From: Siphonodentalium dalli
Taxonomy: Eukaryota; Mollusca; Scaphopoda; Gadilida; Siphonodentaliidae
NCBI GenBank assembly: GCA_032622095.1
Contig: CP136064.1
Location: forward strand, 260,813,863-260,877,862
Reading direction: 5' to 3'
DNA: 64,000 nt
Positions 55,423 through 64,000 of this stretch are shown here, piece by piece. The position numbers were made by a program, and so were the translations under genes. Under the pieces are notes generated by a model. The model was given only the letters and a program-made list of their open reading frames with translations. It ran no database searches and was not told the DNA's origin. How positions within the stretch are numbered: the first letter of the stretch is position 1; every line of letters begins with the position of its first letter.

Positions 55423-55715
55423 GTGTTCATATATGTGCTATTATCATACACCTGAGAAGGTACATTCTTTTCACCTTTAGTTGTGAAAATATGACCGATC
55501 TCACGCAAAATGACAAATAGTTTTATTATCATGAATAAATTTCCAACATCATGCACAAATCAATATAATTTGACAGGTAAAACACATAAGGGACAGGTGT
55601 GACACCAATTACCTCTCATGTGAAGGACTGTATTATCTGTATACTACAGTACTGATTGATTGCTATTATTTTTGTGCAATAAGCATTTATACTGACATCT
55701 ATAGATCTATTTTAA

Positions 55716-55941
55716 CCCTTTCAGTGCCAAGTTCGATTTTTGTATCAACCCATATTTCCTTGATCAAATGTATTGATTATAATAATTTGATACATTGATG
55801 GAAAGAGCTCTTAGCTCTAAGAAATGTTCTTAGTTCTTAGAGCTCTTTCCATCAATGTATCACATTATTATAATCAATAAATTTGAAAAATGATCAAGGA
55901 AATATGGGTTGATACAAAAATCGGACTTGGCACTGAAAGGG
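55716..55941. mobile_element. D5: D termini with an unrelated core palindrome
   Basis: TTAA 55712-55715 and 55942-55945. The ends are D (ccctttcagtgccaagttcg / tcggacttggcactgaaaggg), but the shared hairpin is absent. The whole interior is its own palindrome (ccttgatcaaatgtattgat ... ggaaagagctcttagctcta and back). Confidence 0.9.
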
Positions 55942-55945
55942 TTAA

Positions 55946-56345
55946 ATAATGAATTTCCTTATTTTTTTGAGTGCAATGATCTGCAGAATTTATACTGACA
56001 TCTATATATCTATCAAATTATTAATTTCCATATTTTTTAGTGCAAACGACAATTACACATAGAAATGCACAAATCATTTACAAAAACAATGTTATTTGTT
56101 GGAGGTATATAATTTTAGCATCATTTCAATTTCATCTCATCACAATGATTTTTATGTAGAGTACTTACATGTCAGCTTATCCAATCATCTACCATCATGT
56201 GTATAAATATACACATACAACTGCTAACAGTATAAACTTATAGAATTATCACATTTTGTCAAGCATCCTGCAGCAAGGCCAACAATAGTTGAATCAATTT
56301 TCATTAAAAATTCATAAAAACTTGTCACAGAATGTTTACTGAAAT
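55946..56345. other. no gene recognised
   Basis: AT-rich; tttatactgacatctata (55989) repeats sequence found just before D5 (55687). Confidence 0.45.
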
Positions 56346-56760
56346 CAGTTCTCAAAATATGGTGCTGGATATTTGCAGAATGAGGTCCACAGAGGGTGAA
56401 TTTAGTGATGTTACCCTGTACAGTGGGCTAGCGTCATCATCAAATTCATCCTCTGAGAACCTCATTCTGCATGGCCTCCGCCGTCTTCTATAAGAGACCT
56501 GGACACAGGTTTAAGTTCCCCGATGGTGAAAATGGCACCTCGATTATACATTTTGTCACGTGCCAATATTGGGATATAGAGAAAGTAAAAAAACTTTTAA
56601 ATTTGATAATAAAGATACTTTCCAGAGAAGATTAGGCCTGAGTAGATGAGGTCCCCAGAGGGTAATTTAGTGATGCTAGCCCACTGCGGGGTAGCGTCAC
56701 TAACTTCACCCTCTGGAGACCTTATTCTGCTAATGTCCAGCACCATATTTTGAGGACTTG
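56346..56760. mobile_element. A12: variant A element with different outer TIR
   Basis: Same hairpins, but the outer arms read ctcaaaatatggtgctgga and the inverse tccagcaccatattttgagg, so the TIR has diverged from the CAAGCCTTGAAATAG type. No clear TSD. Confidence 0.78.
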
Positions 56761-56823
56761 GAATTGACCCCACTGTTCTTAGATCTCTATGTAATGTAAG
56801 GTCTGGATATGATATATCTCATG

Positions 56824-56954
56824 TACAGTAATGCTCTAAGTAATCGACTCCTTAACCACAGCAGAATTATGGTAACTTTTCAGGATTTAGTCGGAAATAT
56901 GGCTTGTTGCCATTCATTGTGGTTAAGGAGTCGATTACTTAGGCCATTACTGTA
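56824..56954. mobile_element. B18: B palindrome with most of the right arm deleted
   Basis: tacagtaatgctctaagtaa ... gttgccattcat, then tgtggttaaggagtcgatta and cattactgta. Confidence 0.85.
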
Positions 56955-57133
56955 TGTTATATTTATCTTATAACTTCTTTCCATCTAAAAGAGACCCAAA
57001 TTATTTGTTTTCTCAAGGGCCAAGCAAGTCTTATTTCACAACATGATCATTCTTATCTTGATCTTTATTTTTGTATATTAAATTACTACATATCTCGCCT
57101 GTTCTTTGCCAAATTCTTATTAAGTTAATTCTT

Positions 57134-57376
57134 AGCCTTTCCATGAAATGTTGTGAAAACCATGTGCCAATGCATTATCTTATATATGCGAGTCTCCCAT
57201 AAGGAGCCATGCATATATAAGTGAATACATTGGCCTAACAATATTTACCTTGACCTTGCAGGCCAGTGAATTCTCTTGTATATGCGAGGCTCCCTATGGG
57301 AGACTCGCATTTATAAGAGAATGCACTGGCACAGGATCTTTAATGCTGCACCAGTGCAGCTCCCGTCATGAAAGGG
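57134..57376. mobile_element. E11: E element, left end eroded
   Basis: gcctttccatgaaatg, two hairpins around aacaatatttaccttgacct, right end gctcccgtcatgaaaggg with TTAA 57377-57380. Confidence 0.84.
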
Positions 57377-57709
57377 TTAATAAGTTTGAAATCCAATAAG
57401 AATTATACAATTGTGTTGACGACACATGGAGAGAAACGATGAACTACTTGTTTATTTTGTCAGGATTTCTGTGCAAATAGCCAGGTTCAGGTTACTGATG
57501 TGTGACTTCTGACTTAAGTAGCATTCAGACAAATCTGTTGTGTTGGTCCGTACGTTGAGATGACACAATCTGTTGTCTGCGTCAACCCTTCACACATTAT
57601 AATGCAGAGCTTCCAATTTATAATTGCAGCTAATAAGTTTGGTATTGGAATAAATGCAATAATTCGAATCAATCTGTCTACTAAATAAATGCTAAGACAA
57701 TGTTAAACC

Positions 57710-57933
57710 CAAGCCTTGAAATAGTGTGTCTGTCATTTGCAGAATGAGGTCCCCAGAGGATGAATTTAGTGATGCTACCCTGCATAGCGGGCTAGCATCA
57801 CCAAATTCACCCTCTGGGAACCTCATTCTGCTGAGGTGTAAGCAGAATGAGGTCCCCAGAGGGTGAATTTGGTGATGCTAGCCCGCTCTGGGGACCTCAT
57901 TCTGCAAATGACAGACACCCTATTTCAGGCTTG
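57710..57933. mobile_element. A13: short double-hairpin A element, perfect TSD
   Basis: TIR caagccttgaaatagtgtgt and inverse (tatttcaggcttg). TSD GTTAAACC at 57702-57709 and 57934-57941. The second hairpin has lost part of one arm. Confidence 0.92.
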
Positions 57934-57941
57934 GTTAAACC

Positions 57942-58224
57942 TGTCAAATTCCCAAAAGTTAAACACTTTTTTACATGAATACAATATGTGGCAAGTTCGA
58001 CACAAAGAATCTGAATGGAATGGTCATATATGTGTAGGTGCAGGGATCATGTGACCTTCATTCAGAAGTCACATCTATGTAACTGAATCTGGCTAAAAAT
58101 GATTTGGACAGTATCATTCTAGGAATTCATTGATTTTCCCAGTGATACAGCTGAGAGCTATGAATATTTTGATTTGCTGGAATCGCAATTTCAGATTCAA
58201 GTCCTAACAGTTCTGACTTATAAA
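57942..58224. other. no gene or repeat recognised
   Basis: Ordinary sequence between A13 and G7. Confidence 0.4.
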
Positions 58225-58228
58225 TTAA

Positions 58229-58635
58229 AGGTACTCAATCCGATTTGATGGTCCCCATATCATCAGATTCCAACAACAATTTTTTTTTGAAATGCCGCTT
58301 CAGTTACCAGAATCGATTAATTGTTCAAAAAATAATTCCGCTAACCACCGTCAACTACAGTATAAAATTGCCCAAAACCTGTTATTTATCCAAAAAAAAT
58401 TCACGAAAGCCACTTGATTCTAGAGTTATCCATCTTCATCCACAAGACCATTGGCTCGTCGACTTTTTTTACAGGTCGCTAAAAAGTACCAGTGATGAAA
58501 AATAATAGATTTCAAAAATCGATATCAGATCGCTCTGAGCTTTGTTGGGTGGGTTCCTCGACTCAAATCAAATATTATTTACCCCCGAAGCCAAAGAAAT
58601 AGTAATTTGGGGGCTTTAATTCAGATTATGCATCT
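58229..58635. mobile_element. G7: G element
   Basis: TTAA 58225-58228 and 58636-58639; aggtactcaatccgatttga, cagattatgcatct; interior as in G3. Confidence 0.83.
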
Positions 58636-58908
58636 TTAACATATTCTAGACATTTAAATGTGTGACATAAATTGAATTATTCACCAGAGATGATTGGTTA
58701 TTTAGTATATACATTTGTAATTTGATTATAAAACTGGGCTGTATAGTTGACTTTTATTTAGCCCTCTAGATCTAGATATTTGTTCTGTTAAAACGAGATA
58801 TTTTTATTGTTTGATGTAATCTCCTGTTTTACTTTGTATACCTGTGAAATAAATGTGGGAATACTAGTGTTTGGGTTTGTTTTATTATACTATTAAAGGC
58901 CCACTTAA

Positions 58909-59309
58909 CCCTTTCAGTGCCAGGTCCGATTTTTGTATCAACCCATATACCCTGTGCCAATGCATATATAAGAGAATGCATTGGCCTAACAATTTTTCAT
59001 CCTTTGTTAATAGTTTTTACAATTTTTTACAATTATAATATTTTTTTCTTATATTCTTTAGCAGACATATTTTGTAGGTTTATAGCCAGGGTATCTTACG
59101 TTTTTCATGGGCATCAAAATTATTACTATGAATACTTGGTGATAGTTTTGAGTTATAACATGCCCCTAAGTTTTATCCAGTTTGTTTTTAAATTCGCTAT
59201 AGCGTGCTTAAGCATACCCAAAAAAATCTTTTAAAAAATGTATTTTTTTAGGGCCGATTTTACAGACCGTAAATTAGGGCTGATAAGATCGGCCCTGGCA
59301 CTGAAAGGG
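58909..59309. mobile_element. D6: long D element with collapsed hairpin
   Basis: ccctttcagtgccaggtccg ... ggccctggcactgaaaggg, TTAA 58905-58908 and 59310-59313. The hairpin is reduced to ccaatgcatatataagagaatgcattgg. It is inserted at a TTAA of a W terminus (ttaaaggcccacTTAA). Confidence 0.88.
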
Positions 59310-59324
59310 TTAAAAACATTATGG

Positions 59325-59619
59325 ACTTCATTCTACTACATCGCCGAAAATCTCAAGCAAATCTACCGTACCACTCCATAGAAAACATCATATGAACTAT
59401 GCTCAATTGTAAATATTTACTTCTCGATTCGGGACGCAACTATCGGCGATAAAGTAACAAAAACGATTTCGCTATCGAGAGTCACTAAATTTAATTAATA
59501 TATAATAATGATGGTGTATCTGGTTAGTTTGGATTTAGTATTTGTAAAAATAACTATTTTGAGCAATATTATCATCCATTACTATTTTATCACCCTACCG
59601 GAGTGTTTCACATCACTTT
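59325..59619. mobile_element. V3: V repeat inside a W element
   Basis: catcgccgaaaatctcaagc ... caccctaccggagtgtttca; the sequence right after is W (gttttcgaaccccc). D6 is immediately upstream. Confidence 0.8.
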
Positions 59620-59742
59620 AGTTTTCGAACCCCCAGATAATTTAATATAAAATATTTGCCATATTATATACCATTTGAAAGAGGAAGCTCCAAAACATAG
59701 TATTATCAACTTTTTCAGTGTAATAAACTGAGAACATGTTGT
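59616..59742. mobile_element. W2: W fragment after V3
   Basis: gttttcgaacccccagataa, atatataccatttgaaagag, aaactgagaacatgtt; cut by A14. Its terminal ttaaaggcccac is found 700 bp upstream at 58893, before D6. Confidence 0.75.
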
Positions 59743-59743
59743 T

Positions 59744-60179
59744 TAGTGTGCCTGTCATTTGCAGACTGAGGTCCCCACAGGGCGAATTTAGTGACGCATA
59801 GTGGGCTAGCATCACTAGATTCACCCTCTGGGGACCTCATTCTGCTTAGGCATCATCTTCTCTGGAAAGTTTCTTTATTATCAAATTTCTATAGAAACTT
59901 TTTCACATTGATTCTATTTCTTTTTTAGTTTAGTTTCTCTATATCCCCAAATTGGCAGACGACACATTGCATAATTGAGGTTCCCAATGGGTGTACATCA
60001 CAATATTCACCATTTTGGGAACTTCAATCTGAGTCTGTCTCCCATAGCAGATGAGGCCTACGCAGAATGAGGTTCCCAGAGGGTGAATTTGGTGATGCTA
60101 GCTCGTTGTGCGGGATAGCATCACTAAATTCACCCTCTGGGGACCTCATTCTGCAAATGACGGGCAATAATCAGGCTTG
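59744..60179. mobile_element. A14: long A element adjoining a W fragment
   Basis: Both hairpins and the centre (ttagtttctctatatcccca). The right TIR is atcaggcttg; the left end is eroded against the W piece. Confidence 0.75.
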
Positions 60180-60332
60180 CCTACAGTTATTGGAAACAAA
60201 CCAACTTTGCAATCACTGAAAGGATTATGCAGCCTAATGTGCTGTCCATCTTACTGACTGAACCACTGGGGCCCCTAATTCAAGGGATTTCTAAGAAAAA
60301 AGTAACCAATGTAACATCAGTTGATAGGTTAA

Positions 60333-60709
60333 AAATGATCTATCTCTTCCTACACATGTTTTATAAAGTTTGCGGGTTATAAAACAATAGACATGTATCT
60401 AAGACACCTGTCTGGAAACTCTTCTATCAACTAAAATGATTTTATATCAATATTTTCTTACATAATGCGATAATGATGTGGGAATTTTAAAAAAAAATAA
60501 TTTTACAATTTTAGAGTTAACCCGCATGGTACGTTCCGAATGAACACGAGCCGTAAATTGTCCCAAATTGATTGTATGTATATTATACCAAACAATTTCA
60601 ACTAAAAACAAAATAAATTGATAGAAGCATTTCTAGAGGTGTGTCTTCGATTCATATTTATTACCCAGGAATCAAAATAAAACTTGTTATAGGAAGAGAT
60701 AGACCATCT
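60333..60709. mobile_element. U3: complete U element
   Basis: TTAA 60329-60332 and 60710-60713; aatgatctatctcttcctac ... ataggaagagatagaccatct. It interrupts the tandem-repeat region that continues at 60712. Confidence 0.85.
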
Positions 60710-60711
60710 TT

Positions 60712-61715
60712 AAGAATCCTGATGTACCGACTGTAACCATGCAGTTACTAAAGTAACCATAAGTAACCACATGTACTGGCTGTACCTTGTGTGTCCATGG
60801 GCTTGAAATGATGTCTGGGAATATGTTTTCTAAAATTTATCCTTGCATATTCGGATTTCTACAGGAAAACAAGAGCATCGATAGGGCGTGGCAAAATACG
60901 CCCTTTAGCCATTTCGAATTGTACTATCGCAAAATAAGATAATACTTTGAGCTTACATTTGAAGAAAATCTGATATACCCCTAATTTCAATGCCAAAATG
61001 TGGTCAAATTCTAAGTCGAAAAATGGCCGTAACTCATGTAAAAATAATTAAGACAGAACCTATATTCAAACTTGGTCTGTATCTTTAGCTGGGAAATACA
61101 CATACCAACTTTGGTTCAGATCAAATAATCCAAACTGGAGTTATTGATCGGAAACCAAAAATGTTAACGGACAGACAGACGGACGGACAGACTGATAACA
61201 TAATACGACCTTTTTTCAAAAAAGGCGTATAAAAATAAAACTAACCAATGTAACAGCTGAATGTAACATTATTTGATAGGTAAAGTTGCCAGAAGTAACC
61301 ATTTGTACACCGAGTGCCAATGGGCTTGAAATGAGTTCAGGGAATATGTTTTCTTATTTGTACCTAATGTTCCCTGGTATTTTGGGATTTCTAAGAAAGA
61401 CAAATAAAAGTAACCAATGTAACATTAATTGACACATGTAGGTAAATTAATCAGAAGTAACTACATGTACCGGCTGTACACTATGCCCATGGGCTTGAAA
61501 AGAGTTTAGGGAATGTTTTCTAATTTGTACCCAATGTACCTCGTATCCTGGAATTTCCAAGAAACCAAACAAAAAAGTAACCAATGTAACATTAATTGAT
61601 GGGTAATGTAGCCAGAAGTAACCACATGTACCCTGTGTACCAATGAGCTGTAAATTAGTTCTGGGAATATGTTTTCTAATTTGTACCCAATGTTCCTTGA
61701 CACCCTGAGAGGAAG
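60712..61715. repeat. ~155-170-bp tandem repeat, four copies, one interrupted
   Basis: Each copy carries aaccaatgtaaca, cagaagtaacca(c)atgta, ccatgggcttgaaatga and gggaatatgttttcta in order. The first copy is split by the element at 60870-61231. A fragment of the same unit lies before U3 (60300-60328). Confidence 0.85.
60870..61231. mobile_element. ~360-bp element inserted in a tandem repeat
   Basis: It opens caagagcatcgatagggcgt and closes with gacggacagactgataacat ... aaaaaaggcgtataaaa. Comparison with the next tandem copy, which runs uninterrupted from ggatttctaagaaa to taaccaatg, shows it was inserted. The class is unknown; similar blocks are common in mollusc DNA (recollection, not a search). 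Confidence 0.6.
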
Positions 61716-61755
61716 AGAGCTAATTTGAGTAGATGTACATTGTAATAACATACAC

Positions 61756-61949
61756 TACAGTAATGCCCTAAATAATCGACTCCTTAACCACAGCAGAATT
61801 ATGGGTAATTTTTCAGGATTTAGTCGGAATATGGCTTGTTGCCATTCATCAGAAAGCTCTTACTGAGAGCTTTCCAATTAATGGCAACAAGTAATATTAC
61901 CCATAATTCCGCTGTGGTTAAGGAGTCGATTATTTAGGGCATTACTGTA
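61756..61949. mobile_element. B19: B palindrome
   Basis: tacagtaatgccctaaataa ... ttagggcattactgta, with part of the right arm deleted near caacaagtaat. A15 begins within a few bases of its end. Confidence 0.88.
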
Positions 61950-61954
61950 ACTGA

Positions 61955-62276
61955 CAAGCCTGGAAATAGTGTGACATTTGCAGAATGACGTCCCCAGAGG
62001 ATGAATTTAGTGATGCTACCCCACACAGTGATAAATGAGTGAACATTCACCACAACTGCGGAACTTCGATCTGATCCTAGGTATCCCATAGCAGTCACCT
62101 CGATTATGCATTTTATCTTCTGAAAATTAGGGGATATAGAAACTGAACAGAAGGGAAAAAGTAACTAAAAACAATGTTAATTTGAGACATTAGATACTTC
62201 CCAGAAGATGAGGCCTAAGCAGAATGAGGTCCTCAGAGGGTGAATTTAGCAATGACAGACAGTATTTCAAGGCTTG
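61955..62276. mobile_element. A15: internally rearranged A element
   Basis: TIR caagcctggaaatagtgtg and tatttcaaggcttg, both hairpins reduced to single arms. It abuts B19. Confidence 0.75.
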
Positions 62277-62480
62277 CTCACCCCATTTTGAAATATTATA
62301 ATTTGATGGGCGATTTTGTTCAATCTAAACCTATATATATATGACCCATGATCTCTTTTAATTAATGGAATGTCTGAAAAATGGGTCAATCTTTCTACAA
62401 TATAGAAAATTATTTATCCAAGGAATCAACATGCGTTATTTTACTGAATTCTCACCACAATGAAGCAAGCAATTTCTTAA

Positions 62481-62881
62481 AGGTCCACTTAATTTTCGAA
62501 CCCCCAGATAATTTCATATTATATACCATTTGAAAGAGGAAGCTCCAAAACCTTGTAGTATCACATTATTCTGTGTAATAAACTGAGAACATGTTTTTGT
62601 TGAGATACCAACTTGTGTCCTGTGCTCAAGTTCATTAATTTCAATGGAAGGGATATAACTCTATATTTTAAGATTGAATTTGGCTGCATTCTGAGAGCCA
62701 TAATGGGGGAAATCTTGCTATGATTTCAGCTGTTTTATATGGGCATTTTCTGAGACACAGACGTTTGAAATGGTGATGATTTGTAGTATTTTAATCATAT
62801 TTTATGACATAAATTGTTATTAAAATGGTGTATCAAGGTACTATAAAAAAAAAATCAGTGATTCGAAAATTAAATGGGCCT
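62481..62881. mobile_element. W1: complete W element
   Basis: TTAA 62477-62480 and 62882-62885; aggtccacttaattttcgaa ... ttcgaaaattaaatgggcct as ~22-bp TIRs. No coding capacity. Confidence 0.85.
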
Positions 62882-63046
62882 TTAAATTTATACAAATCAG
62901 CTTCTTTTTTTTGTGGCTTCATCGACTAGGAAATTCATGCTATTTATTAAAACTGAGGTTTGAAAATAGCGATCTACCAGTAGGAAACAACATTGGGTGC
63001 ATGGGTAGATCTAGATCGATACCCCAGACTAATTATGCCAGTTTAA

Positions 63047-63377
63047 AGGTACTCAATCCGATTCGATGGTCCCCATATCATCAGATTCCAAAAATAAACA
63101 AATTTGAAATGCCGCTTCAGTTATCAGAATCGAGTAATTGCCCAACAATAATGCTAACCAGCGTCAACTATAGTATAAATTGCTCAAAATCTGTTATTTG
63201 TCAACATTTTGTTCAACAAAATTTTGCCGGTTTGTCAAATATCTGACACAAAAAAGCCACTTGATTTTAGAGTTATCCATCTGACCACTCTGAGCTTTGA
63301 CTTGAATCAAATATTTGTTTTTACCCCCAAAGCCAAGGAAATAGTAATTTGCGAGCGTTGATTTGGATTATGCATCT
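63047..63377. mobile_element. G8: G element
   Basis: TTAA 63043-63046 and 63378-63381; aggtactcaatccgattcga ... ttggattatgcatct. The preceding atgccagtttaaaggta is repeated at ~63466. Confidence 0.82.
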
Positions 63378-63674
63378 TTAATATATATATTTAGATCAAA
63401 CATTGAAATCTTCTAACTTCGCCCGTCAAGAAATATCAGACTATAGTATATTCGTCACAGTGTTATGCCAGTTTAAAGGTATTCGTCACAGTGTAGGAGA
63501 TCATGCCATGAATCTCTACTCTGGCTAACGCCCGTAAAGATCATATCCCACCAGTAAAAAACCTGGGAACTTTTTGAAGTTTTGACAGGGAACCTAATAA
63601 AGTCTAACAAATATCGCGGGGAACAGCTGGGGAATTGCAGGGAATATATTTCTTTGTTGTTATCTGTTTCTTAA

Positions 63675-63911
63675 CCCTTTGAGTGCCAGGGGCCGATCTT
63701 ATCGGCCCTAAACCTACAAAATAAGTCTGTTAAGAATATAAGAATGAATTATTAAAATTGTAAAAAAAAAACAAAACAAAAAAAACATTTGTTAGGCCAA
63801 TGCATTCTCTTATATATGCGAGGCGACCTATGGTCGACTCGCATATATAAGAGAATGCATTGCCACAGGGTATATGGGTTGATACAAAAATCGGACCTGG
63901 CACTCAAAGTG
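63675..63911. mobile_element. D7: D element
   Basis: ccctttgagtgccaggggcc ... ggcactcaaagtg, one hairpin (63799-63867). TTAA 63671-63674 and 63912-63915. Confidence 0.9.
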
Positions 63912-64000
63912 TTAATAATGTACTTCACTGTAGGTGATGGTCCCAACTCATCGAATTATGGCATTTTTCCTGGGTAATTAATTTGATGTTAATTGCAATA

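Noticed and set aside
1-64000. Autonomous transposase, reverse transcriptase or Rep/helicase genes for the element families
   Set aside because: No frame shows DDE/D, RT or Rep motifs. All the elements here appear non-autonomous.

Overview
This is a eukaryotic window: intron-split coding sequence, GT-AG splice sites, AT-rich non-coding DNA, and one 100-N assembly gap at 20667-20766. The interspersed repeats look like those of marine molluscs (blocks opening TATACCCCC with 'ataacttgaacaaatgt' and 'ggtatatgag', tandem ~160-bp cores, and a tRNA-type SINE with a (TCAAT)n tail). A bivalve or other mollusc is the best guess. That is inference; species cannot be named from this sequence.

One gene is secure. 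The last three coding exons of a beta-arrestin lie on the + strand at 29979-30065, 36886-37032 and 40504-40603. They join in one reading frame (both junctions split a codon 2+1) and encode the end of the arrestin C-domain, a clathrin box (LIQLE), the AP2-binding motif (FxxFxxxR) and an acidic C-terminus with a TGA stop. Earlier exons were not found and should lie before the window or in undetected short exons. The introns (6.8 and 3.5 kb) are full of mobile elements. The last intron carries an 85-bp-offset duplication of the final splice acceptor and exon start; using the upstream copy would give a beta-arrestin without the AP2 motif.

The rest is a dense, nested community of small non-autonomous DNA elements; no transposase or reverse transcriptase gene is visible. 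Families are named here by letter. TTAA-flanked: C (ends CCCTTTACCCAACA), D (CCCTTTCAGTGCCAGG), E (CCCTTTCATGAC), Z (CCCTTTCTTTACTAAA), G (AGGTACTCAATCCGAT), U (AGATGGTCTATCTCTTCC), W (AGGCCCACTTAATTTTCG), V (AGTGATATGAAACACTCC). TA-flanked near-perfect palindromes: B (CAGTAATGCCCTAA). 8-bp target duplications: A (CAAGCCTTGAAATAG, a double-hairpin element) and F (CAGGGTTCGCGCTG, hAT-like). C, D and E share almost the same ~69-bp internal hairpin although their ends differ. Several elements sit inside one another, and three pairs abut at one shared TTAA.

Tandem arrays are also prominent: a ~33-bp array whose unit contains TTAACCCTTT (8.6-10.4 kb), a 391-bp satellite (10.7-12.9 kb), a 31-bp array (17.5-18.0 kb), a 48-bp array (20.8-22.3 kb, next to the gap), ~161-165-bp arrays in two larger elements (27.4-28.6 and 54.0-55.0 kb), and 61-, 42- and 47-bp arrays. 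Layout: 1-8.6 kb A/B/C/D/U/Z elements; 8.6-12.9 kb arrays; 13-20 kb SINEs, satellites and nested U/C; 20-27 kb array and local duplications; 27-29.9 kb O array and D/E; 29.98-41.9 kb arrestin 3' end; 42-64 kb dense MITEs.
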